This document shows, piece after piece, positions 17,316 to 23,916 of a stretch of 23,916 nt of DNA. The notes below the pieces were generated by a model that saw nothing but the letters and a program-made list of their open reading frames with translations, was not told the origin of the DNA and did not search any database. The stretch's first letter is position 1, and every line of letters begins with the position of its first letter. Position numbers and translations under genes: made by a program. This stretch comes from an uncultured Clostridium sp. (lineage in GTDB: Bacteria; Bacillota; Clostridia; Peptostreptococcales; Peptostreptococcaceae), in the NCBI GenBank assembly GCA_900557165.1, contig USRS01000029.1:1-23916 (forward strand). Reading direction: 5' to 3'.

Positions 17316-17780
17316 TCACTCCTCTATATTAAATAATTCCTCTATTATATTTTTTAAAATTTTTGCCCTTATTATGTCATTTAACCCACATATAGGTGTA
17401 TTTAATGATTTATCATCTATAGTACATAATATTATCTTTGCTTCTCGACTATTAATCAAGTTTATGTCTATTAACCACTTTATAATCATTTTACTTTGTA
17501 GATATGTTATTTGTTTGTCTATTTTTTCATAAAAGATATTCAAAACCTGATCTTTATTTAGTTTAGTGATTTTATCGATTTTTATATATCCTCCTCCGCC
17601 TTTTTTGCTTTGGACCTCATATCCCTTCTCCCTAGAAAAGCGAGTTGTCAAAACATAATTTATTTGAGACGGAGCACAATTAAATAAGTTTGCAAGTTCA
17701 TTTCTTTGTATTTGAACTGTATCACTATCTTCCATTAAATCTTTGATAAATTTTTCTATTATATCACTAATTGATGCCAT
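17316..17780 (-). CDS. ctsR: Class III heat-shock repressor CtsR
   Basis: CtsR is a dimeric winged-helix repressor of clp genes that acts as a thermosensor through a glycine-rich wing. The ATG at 17778-17780 gives 154 residues, the same as B. subtilis, and lies 6 bases after the AAGTGGTG site; two GTG codons and another ATG further upstream are rejected because they lie on that site. The N-terminal domain has SISDIIEKFIKDL, the helix NCAPSQINYVLTTRFS and the wing SKKGGGGYIKI (58-68). The C-terminal domain contains INSREAKIILCTIDD. The wing reads SKK where Bacillus and Geobacillus CtsR have SKR, the arginine phosphorylated by McsB. It heads its operon and should repress itself through the operator upstream. 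Confidence 0.95.
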   Translation of the reverse strand: MASISDIIEKFIKDLMEDSDTVQIQRNELANLFNCAPSQINYVLTTRFSREKGYEVQSKKGGGGYIKIDKITKLNKDQVLNIFYEKIDKQITYLQSKMIIKWLIDINLINSREAKIILCTIDDKSLNTPICGLNDIIRAKILKNIIEELFNIEE

Positions 17781-17807
17781 ATACATCACCACTTAAATAA
17801 ATTTTTC

Positions 17808-17824
17808 TTTGACTTTCTTTGACT
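17808..17824 (-). promoter_or_regulatory. CtsR operator (tandem heptamer)
   Basis: The minus strand reads AGTCAAA, three bases (GAA), AGTCAAA. This is an exact match to the known CtsR consensus of direct RGTCAAA heptamers spaced by three bases. It lies 28 bases upstream of the ctsR start and next to the predicted transcription start, as expected for autorepression. Confidence 0.93.
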
Positions 17825-17830
17825 ACTATT

Positions 17831-17859
17831 TATATATATTATATACATATTTTAGTCAT
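17831..17859 (-). promoter_or_regulatory. Candidate promoter of ctsR-mcsA-mcsB-clpC
   Basis: ATGACT (17854-17859, minus strand), a 17-base spacer and TATATA (17831-17836). A perfect TATAAT lies at 17838-17843 but lacks a -35 at the right distance. Either would start transcription at or just before the CtsR operator. Confidence 0.45.
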
Positions 17860-17908
17860 AAAATCTAATTATTATAAATAAAAATATTTTATGTATAATA
17901 AAAAATAA

Positions 17909-17938
17909 ACGACATGATATTTTTTAATATCATGTCGT
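17909..17938 (-). terminator. Rho-independent terminator after the EF-G-like gene
   Basis: A perfect 13-bp stem (17909-17921 with 17926-17938) with a 4-base loop is followed on the minus strand by TTTATTTTTTATT. It begins 16 bases after the stop codon and insulates the ctsR operon. Confidence 0.9.
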
Positions 17939-17954
17939 CTAAAATATATATTAT

Positions 17955-19886
17955 TTAATTATTAGCTTCAGCAATTATTTTAGTTGCAAGTTGTTGTGGA
18001 ACTTCATTGTATTTTTCTAGTTCCATTTCAAAGTAACCTCTACCTTGAGTCATTGATCTTAAATCAATTGCATATTTAAATGTCTCACTTTGAGGCGCTT
18101 CAGCATAAATAACTTGTTTACCTTTATCATCAGGCTCCATTCCTAATATTTTACCTCTTCTCTTATTAATATCACCCATTACATCACCCATATATTCCTC
18201 TGGAACAGTTATAGTTAATTTCATAATAGGTTCTAATAATATAGGTTGAGCTTCTTCCATTCCTTTTTTGAATGCTAAAGCTGCTGCCATTTTAAATGCC
18301 ATTTCAGATGAGTCAACATCATGATATGAACCATCATATAGTGTTGCTTTTATATTTGTAACTGGATATCCTGCAAGTATACCTTTTTGCATAGAATCTC
18401 TTAATCCTTTTTCTACTGCTGGTATATAAGATTTAGGAACTGATCCTCCAAATATTTCTTCATCAAATTCAAAATCATCTTTAGTTCTTGTAAATTTAAT
18501 TTTTACATCACCATATTGTCCATGTCCACCTGATTGTTTTTTATGTTTTCCTTGAACATCAGAACTTCCCTTTATAGTTTCTCTATAAGCAACTTTAATG
18601 TCCTCTAAATCAACATCTACACCAAATTTGTCTTTTAATTTATTTTTAACTGTATTTATATGAAGTTCACCTTGTCCACCTACTAAAGTTTGTTTAGTTT
18701 CTGCATTTCTGTACCATTGTATTGTTGGATCTTCTTCTGCAATTTTGTTTAATGAAGATCCTATTTTATCTTCTTCACCTTTATTCTTTGGTACAACAGA
18801 ATAATAAATTTGTGGTTTAGGTAAATCAATTTCTTCTAATAACTGTGCATCTGCATTGTTTGCTAGAGTATTTCCTGTTTGAAGAGAATTAATTTTTGTT
18901 ACAACTACTATATCACCAGAATTTGCACTTTCAATTTCTTCAAGTTCTCCATTTTTCATTGTATATAAATTACTTATTTTTTCTTTTGTGTCTTTATTAA
19001 CATTAACTATTTCTGAGTCTTTTTTCATTTTGCCTTCAACTATTTTTATATAAGACATTTTTCCTATGAATGGGTCAACCATTGTTTTAAATACTAATGC
19101 TCTTAATGGTTCATCTTCTTTTTTATATTTAGGTTGTATATATGAACCTATAGTTTCTAATATTTCTTGTGAACCTATGTTATTAATTGTTGATCCACAT
19201 ATTACAGGTATAATATCACCACTTTGAATACCTACTATTATTCCTTTTTGTATTTCTTCTGGAGTTAATTCTTCTCCATTAAAATATTTATCTAAAATTT
19301 CATCATCAGTTTCAGCTATATGTTCCATTAAAGCTTCTTTTACATTTGAAACCTGTTGTTTAAATTCTCCATCTAAATCATCATCCAAGTTTTCTAATAC
19401 ATTATGTAGTCTTACAAATTTTTTATCTTTGTATATCGGGCTTATCATTGGTACTATCTTATTGTCATATTTTTCTCTTAACATTTCTATTGCATCTTTA
19501 TATCTTGCCTTTTCATTATCTATTTTGTTTATAAACATGATTTTAGGCATATTTTCAGTTAACTCCAAAGATTTTTCTGTTCCCACTTGTATAGGATTTG
19601 TAGCATCTATTACTATAATAGCTGCATCACTGGCTCTTAATGCCGAAATTACTTCTCCAACAAAATCAAAATATCCAGGTGTATCTAAAAAATTATACTT
19701 TATCCCCTTATACTCTATGGGAGCTAGTCCTATACTATAAGTCATGTTAACTTTGTCGGATAACTTGGGCATTTTTTTTGAGATATTTGTAGTATATGCT
19801 AGGGCATAAATTAAATTTGATTTCCCACAACCACTATGCCCTAGTATTGCAACATTTCTTAAATCGTTACTATCATAGACTTTCAT
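17955..19886 (-). CDS. EF-G-like translational GTPase
   Basis: The 643-residue protein resembles elongation factor G across its length but is shorter than canonical EF-G (about 690). The G domain has the P-loop GHSGCGKS (16-23), switch II DTPGYFDF (68-75) and G4 NKID (120-123). Domain II follows, then the domain III segment VGGQGELHINTVKNKL, domain IV with KKQSGGHGQYGDV, and domain V with TVPEEYMGDVMGDINKRRGKI. Canonical EF-G has DTPGH, where the His is catalytic, and RGITI in switch I; here switch II has Tyr72 and switch I reads NMTYSIG. This fits the EF-G2/EF-G-like subfamily, not the main translocase. AGGTAGGTG precedes the ATG by 5 bases. It is monocistronic, between pyc and ctsR. The role is unknown. 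Confidence 0.88.
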   Translation of the reverse strand: MKVYDSNDLRNVAILGHSGCGKSNLIYALAYTTNISKKMPKLSDKVNMTYSIGLAPIEYKGIKYNFLDTPGYFDFVGEVISALRASDAAIIVIDATNPIQVGTEKSLELTENMPKIMFINKIDNEKARYKDAIEMLREKYDNKIVPMISPIYKDKKFVRLHNVLENLDDDLDGEFKQQVSNVKEALMEHIAETDDEILDKYFNGEELTPEEIQKGIIVGIQSGDIIPVICGSTINNIGSQEILETIGSYIQPKYKKEDEPLRALVFKTMVDPFIGKMSYIKIVEGKMKKDSEIVNVNKDTKEKISNLYTMKNGELEEIESANSGDIVVVTKINSLQTGNTLANNADAQLLEEIDLPKPQIYYSVVPKNKGEEDKIGSSLNKIAEEDPTIQWYRNAETKQTLVGGQGELHINTVKNKLKDKFGVDVDLEDIKVAYRETIKGSSDVQGKHKKQSGGHGQYGDVKIKFTRTKDDFEFDEEIFGGSVPKSYIPAVEKGLRDSMQKGILAGYPVTNIKATLYDGSYHDVDSSEMAFKMAAALAFKKGMEEAQPILLEPIMKLTITVPEEYMGDVMGDINKRRGKILGMEPDDKGKQVIYAEAPQSETFKYAIDLRSMTQGRGYFEMELEKYNEVPQQLATKIIAEANN

Positions 19887-20082
19887 ATTAGCACCTACCT
19901 TTTTTAATTATATAAAACTAACAAGCATTTTATGTTAATTTTATACTATTTTCATGTATAATATTCCCAATCATGTAAGATAAGATTACCTTATTTTTAA
20001 GAAAAAAATAATTAGGTATTCTTTCCCTTGGATTTAAAATATATTTCTGCATACATTTATATTTTTCCTCTTTTTTGTATAA

Positions 20083-20116
20083 AAAAACTCTAAAGTGGTT
20101 AAACTTTAGAGTTTTT
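20083..20116 (-). terminator. Rho-independent terminator after pyc
   Basis: A perfect 14-bp stem (20083-20096 with 20103-20116) with a 6-base loop starts 14 bases after the pyc stop and ends in seven T residues on the minus strand. The remaining spacer to the EF-G-like start (19887-20082) has no clear promoter or open frame. Confidence 0.9.
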
Positions 20117-20130
20117 AATCTTATATTTTA

Positions 20131-23100
20131 TTATTCCAATGTCATTAATAATTGTTTATCTGAAACCATTTCGCCTTCTTTTACTTTTATTGATTTTATT
20201 TTTCCATTTGTTTTTGATACTATATTAGTTTCCATCTTCATAGCTTCTATAACAATTAATGGTTGATGTTCTTCAACTTCTTCTCCTTCTTTAACAAGAA
20301 CTTTGATTACTTTTCCTGGTATGCTAGCTCCTATTTCTAAAAGATTATCCATATCTGCTAATTCTACTTGTTTAATACTTCCTGCATAGTTATTGTCTTT
20401 TACTTCTACTTCTCTATGCATTCCATTTAAATCAAATACTATTGTTCTATAACCATTTTCTTTTACTTTTCCTATATTTCTTAAACTAATAGTAAGCATC
20501 TTACCTTCTTCTATATCAACATCACATTCTTCTCCAACAGCAAGACCATAGAAAAATACATCACTTTCTAATTTAGATATATCATTATAATCTTGTAAAT
20601 GTCTTAAATATTCTTCATATACTTTTGGATATAATTCATAACTTAAAATATTTCTAATATTAGATCTCATATTAAATTTATCATTTAAATAATCTTTATC
20701 TTTATCAAAATCAGCTTTTGGTATTAATAATCCTGGTCTTACTGTGATAGCTTCTTCACCTTTTAATACAACTTGTTGTAAATCTTTTGGAATTCCACCT
20801 TCTGGTTGACCAATCATTCCTTTACAGTAGTCAACAACAGAGTCTGGGAATGATAATTTTTTACCTTCTTCAATTATATTGTCTTTATTTAACTTATTTT
20901 TAGTCATAAATATAGCGAAGTCTCCTACAACTTTTGAAGATGGTGTTACTTTTATTATATCTCCCACTATTTTATTTGCTTCTTTATAATTTTTCTTAAG
21001 TGTATCAAAATCATCCCCCAAACCAAAGCTATCAGCTTGTGCTTTTAAGTTTGAATATTGTCCTCCAGGCATTTCTAAATCATATATTTCAGCAAAAGAT
21101 GTACTCATACCACTTTCAAATTTTTTGTATATTTGTCTTAAGTCTCCATAATAATTTGATAATTCTTCATATCCATATAAATCTATATTTGTATCTCTTT
21201 CAGTATGTCTAAGAGCTTCTACAATGGCATTTAATGATGGTTGACTTGTTAAACCTGACATGGTTTGAAGAGCTGCATCTACTATATCTACACCTGCTTC
21301 AGATGCCATTAAACATGTTGCAACACCATTTCCACTTGTATCATGAGTATGCAAATGAATAGGCGCTTTTACGTTTTCTTTTAAAGCTTTTATTAATGTA
21401 TAAGCAGCATATGGTTTTAATAAACCTGCCATATCTTTTATGCAAATTATATCTACTCCTAAAGATTCTAATTCTTTAGCCATTTTTACATAGTAATCTA
21501 AATTATATTTTGATTTATCAGGATTTAATATATCTCCTGTGTAACACATTGTTCCTTCTACAATCTTGCCTGTTTCAAGACCAGAATTTATTGATAACTT
21601 CATATTTTCTACCCAGTTTAATGAGTCAAAAATTCTTATAACATCTATTCCTTGATAAGCAGATTCTTTTATAAAATCTACTATAACGTTATCAGGATAA
21701 TTAGTATATCCAACTCCATTGGATGCTCTAAACAACATTTGAAACATTATATCAGGTATTTCTTTTCTTAATTTTTGTAATCTTCTCCATGGAGATTCTT
21801 TTAAAAATCTGTATGCAACATCAAAAGTTGCCCCGCCCCACATTTCAAGTGAAAATAAATCTTTTTGATATTCATTTGTTGCTTTAGCAGCTTGTAATAA
21901 ATCATAAGTTCTAAATCTTGTGGCAATAAGAGATTGATGAGCATCTCTCATTGTTGTATCAGTTAACAATAATTTTTTTTCATTTTTTATTTTTTCTATA
22001 TATGCTTTTTTACCTAATCTCTCTAATTGAGTCTTGCTACCTTCTACTTTAGAAGCTCTTTCAGTTATAATTCTTGGTTTATGTAATGGTTCAAACTCTG
22101 GTTTAGGCATGCATTTATTTTCATTTACTATAACATCTCCTATAAATTGAAGTAATTTAGTACCTCTATCCTTACTTTCTTTTATATTAAATAATCTAGG
22201 ATGTTCATCTATAAATTTTGTACTACATTTACCTGCTCTAAACATAGGGTCTTGTAAAACATTTATTAAAAATCCAACGTTAGTTTTTACCCCTCTAACT
22301 CTAAGCTCTTTTATAGATCTTACAGTCTTGTTTATAGCTTTTTCAAAAGTTCTATCCCAAGAAATAGTTTTAACTAATAAACTATCATAATATGGAGTTA
22401 TACTAAATCCTGCACATCCATTTCCACCATCAAGTCTTATACCTGCACCAGAGCCTGTTCTATAGACTTGTATCTTTCCTGTATCAGGCATAAAGTTATT
22501 CTTAGGGTCTTCTGTTGTTATTCTACATTGTATAGCATAACCTGTTAATGTTACATCTTCTTGAGATTTAATATCTATCTCAGGGCTATCTAATCTATAC
22601 CCCTCAGCAATAAGAATTTGACTTTGTACTATATCTATACCTGTAACTTCTTCTGTTACTGTATGCTCAACTTGAATTCTTGGATTCATTTCTATAAAAT
22701 AGTGATTTCCTTTATTATCTACTAAAAACTCTAATGTACCAGCACTAATATATCCAACTTCCTTTGCGATTTTTACAGCATCTGAACATATTTCATCTCT
22801 AATTTTTTTATCTATAGAAAATGCTGGTGCATATTCTATTATTTTTTGATGTCTTCTTTGTACAGAACAATCTCTTTCATATAAATGAACTAAGTTTCCA
22901 TACTTATCTCCTAATATTTGAACTTCTATATGTTTTGGATCTTCTATATATTTTTCTATAAATATTAATTCTTCTCCAAAAGCTTTTTTGGATTCACGGC
23001 ATGCAGTTTCATATTCAAGAACTAAATTTTTCTCATCATATACAACCCTCATACCTCTTCCGCCTCCACCATTAGAGGCCTTTATCATTATAGGATAGCC

Positions 23101-23565
23101 TATTAAATTAGCAACTTCTTTTGCTTGTTCAGCACTTCTTATTACTTCCTCAACACCAGGTATTGTTGCAACACCAACTTTATGAGCAACTTTTTTAGAA
23201 TTAATTTTATCACCCATTCTATCCATTATATCAGCAGATGGACCAATAAAAACTATTCCATTCTCTTCACATTTTCTTATAAATTCAGGATTTTCAGCTA
23301 AGAAACCATAACCTGGATGAATCGCATCTACATTTTTTTCCTTAGCAAGTTCTATAATTCCATCCATATCTAGATATGCATCTATTGGACCCTTGTCTTC
23401 CCCTATTAAATAAGATTCATCAGCTTTTGTTCTAAATAAGCTATATTTATCTTCTTTACTGTATATACCTACACTTTTTACTCCTAATTCATTACATGCT
23501 CTGAATATTCTTATAGAAATTTCCCCTCTATTAGCTACTAATACTTTTTTAAACTTTTTAAGCAT
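20131..23565 (-). CDS. pyc: Pyruvate carboxylase
   Basis: This biotin enzyme makes oxaloacetate from pyruvate, bicarbonate and ATP, refilling the TCA-related pools. At 1144 residues it is the single-chain form. The biotin carboxylase domain (about 1-455) carries the ATP-grasp loop KASNGGGGRGMRV, EKYIEDPKHIEVQ and EMNPRIQVEHTVTE. The carboxyltransferase domain (about 535-810) has TTMRDAHQSLIATR and HLHTHDTSGNG as metal-site segments, with the carbamylated-lysine region ICIKDMAGLL. The allosteric/linker domain follows. The C-terminal biotinyl domain has EAMKMET with the biotin Lys1110. The ATG at 23563-23565 follows AGGGGGA by 5 bases. It has its own promoter candidate and terminator, so it is monocistronic. 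Confidence 0.98.
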   Translation of the reverse strand: MLKKFKKVLVANRGEISIRIFRACNELGVKSVGIYSKEDKYSLFRTKADESYLIGEDKGPIDAYLDMDGIIELAKEKNVDAIHPGYGFLAENPEFIRKCEENGIVFIGPSADIMDRMGDKINSKKVAHKVGVATIPGVEEVIRSAEQAKEVANLIGYPIMIKASNGGGGRGMRVVYDEKNLVLEYETACRESKKAFGEELIFIEKYIEDPKHIEVQILGDKYGNLVHLYERDCSVQRRHQKIIEYAPAFSIDKKIRDEICSDAVKIAKEVGYISAGTLEFLVDNKGNHYFIEMNPRIQVEHTVTEEVTGIDIVQSQILIAEGYRLDSPEIDIKSQEDVTLTGYAIQCRITTEDPKNNFMPDTGKIQVYRTGSGAGIRLDGGNGCAGFSITPYYDSLLVKTISWDRTFEKAINKTVRSIKELRVRGVKTNVGFLINVLQDPMFRAGKCSTKFIDEHPRLFNIKESKDRGTKLLQFIGDVIVNENKCMPKPEFEPLHKPRIITERASKVEGSKTQLERLGKKAYIEKIKNEKKLLLTDTTMRDAHQSLIATRFRTYDLLQAAKATNEYQKDLFSLEMWGGATFDVAYRFLKESPWRRLQKLRKEIPDIMFQMLFRASNGVGYTNYPDNVIVDFIKESAYQGIDVIRIFDSLNWVENMKLSINSGLETGKIVEGTMCYTGDILNPDKSKYNLDYYVKMAKELESLGVDIICIKDMAGLLKPYAAYTLIKALKENVKAPIHLHTHDTSGNGVATCLMASEAGVDIVDAALQTMSGLTSQPSLNAIVEALRHTERDTNIDLYGYEELSNYYGDLRQIYKKFESGMSTSFAEIYDLEMPGGQYSNLKAQADSFGLGDDFDTLKKNYKEANKIVGDIIKVTPSSKVVGDFAIFMTKNKLNKDNIIEEGKKLSFPDSVVDYCKGMIGQPEGGIPKDLQQVVLKGEEAITVRPGLLIPKADFDKDKDYLNDKFNMRSNIRNILSYELYPKVYEEYLRHLQDYNDISKLESDVFFYGLAVGEECDVDIEEGKMLTISLRNIGKVKENGYRTIVFDLNGMHREVEVKDNNYAGSIKQVELADMDNLLEIGASIPGKVIKVLVKEGEEVEEHQPLIVIEAMKMETNIVSKTNGKIKSIKVKEGEMVSDKQLLMTLE

Positions 23566-23603
23566 GTTATCCCCCTTTTCATAATTTAGTTTTAATATTT
23601 AAG

Positions 23604-23632
23604 ATTATAGTTTATATAACTTTAATTTTGAA
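23604..23632 (-). promoter_or_regulatory. Candidate promoter of pyc
   Basis: TTCAAA (23627-23632, minus strand), a 17-base spacer and a perfect TATAAT (23604-23609). Initiation near 23597 would give a leader of about 30 bases. Confidence 0.55.
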
Positions 23633-23833
23633 CATTTCTAAGATAGTTTTTTAATAAATAAGACAAATCTAACAATTTGGATAAATAAATTTTGTTTTTT
23701 TGTTAAATTTATATATATTAATTAAGTAATTATAGAGTCTTTTTATTAGTAAACTATATAATAGCTTAACTAATACTAATTCATTATTAATAAATAATAA
23801 TCCTTGTACAATATGTGTTTTTTACAAAAAAAT
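23633..23833. other. AT-rich spacer upstream of pyc
   Basis: About 200 bases of very AT-rich DNA between the pyc promoter candidate and the palindromes. No open frame, RNA gene or binding-site repeat was recognised on either strand. Confidence 0.5.
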
Positions 23834-23865
23834 AAATCTATGTTTATAATTATAAACATAGATTT
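23834..23865 (-). terminator. 32-bp perfect palindrome, likely terminator of the gene beyond the window
   Basis: Bases 23834-23848 are the exact reverse complement of 23851-23865, and the central AT completes a 32-bp palindrome. On the minus strand it is followed by ATTTTTTTG, which fits a rho-independent terminator for a gene ending near or beyond base 23916. Confidence 0.6.
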
Positions 23866-23866
23866 C

Positions 23867-23891
23867 AGAGTGTAGACAAAGTCTACACTCT
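23867..23891 (+). terminator. Second hairpin, T-tract on the plus strand
   Basis: An 11-bp stem (23867-23877 with 23881-23891) with an AAA loop is followed on the plus strand by TTTATTTTT. By shape it is a plus-strand terminator, but no plus-strand gene precedes it. It may instead be part of a tandem or bidirectional terminator, or an operator-like dyad (GTGTAGAC and GTCTACAC). Confidence 0.45.
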
Positions 23892-23916
23892 TTTATTTTT
23901 GTCAATACTCTTATAT

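Noticed and set aside
23822..23914. An open minus-strand frame running through both palindromes at the window edge
   Set aside because: It is short, passes through a terminator-like palindrome and T-tract, and has no recognisable sequence. Another frame at the edge stops at the second hairpin and is more plausible, but the gene is outside the window.
1..23916. CRISPR arrays, insertion sequences, prophage or defence genes
   Set aside because: No repeat-spacer pattern, transposase, integrase or terminal repeats were seen; the region is housekeeping throughout.

Overview
This is a low-GC Firmicutes chromosome segment. Codon use, AGGAGG-type ribosome binding sites and gene order all point to Clostridia, and most probably to a Peptostreptococcaceae relative of Clostridioides, Romboutsia or Paraclostridium (inference; no database search was possible). 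Every gene lies on the minus strand, so transcription runs from high to low coordinates. There are no mobile elements, tRNA or rRNA genes, or CRISPR arrays. The window is essentially the conserved Bacillota 'ctsR to sigH' housekeeping neighbourhood.

Layout in the direction of transcription. (1) 23916-20131: the probable 3' border of an unseen gene, marked by two adjacent palindromes, then pyruvate carboxylase (pyc) with its own promoter and terminator. (2) 19886-17955: an EF-G-like translational GTPase with a strong terminator. (3) 17859-13254: the class III heat-shock operon ctsR-mcsA-mcsB-clpC, with a perfect tandem CtsR operator at the promoter and a hairpin after clpC. (4) 13139-9461: radA, disA (c-di-AMP synthase) and a membrane PIN/TRAM protein, ending at a terminator. 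(5) 9427-8258: ispD-ispF for isoprenoid precursors. (6) 8136-4549: a sigma-A promoter, a T-box riboswitch with a proline specifier, proS and gltX, and a terminator. (7) 4302-2470: cysS-mrnC and a terminator. (8) 2222-204: rlmB, yacP/rae1 and sigH, with a separate promoter for sigH and an imperfect terminator after it. (9) 169-1: the 5' end of tuf, which leads into the ribosomal-protein region.

The genes serve protein synthesis (three tRNA synthetases, EF-Tu, an EF-G relative, rRNA methylation and maturation), protein quality control (ClpC and the CtsR/McsA/McsB switch), DNA integrity (RadA, DisA), sporulation and transition control (SigH), and central metabolism (pyruvate carboxylase, MEP pathway).

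The most unusual signal is in the heat-shock operon. The McsB protein, normally a protein arginine kinase, lacks most of the residues that bind ATP phosphates and the substrate guanidinium. The CtsR wing arginine that McsB normally phosphorylates is a lysine here. Together these suggest a CtsR/ClpC circuit that has lost arginine phosphorylation at this locus while keeping the CtsR operator and McsA. The comparison uses family sequences recalled from memory and should be checked by alignment. Several start codons were moved downstream from the longest frame because the Shine-Dalgarno position decides them (sigH, rlmB, ispD, clpC, ctsR).
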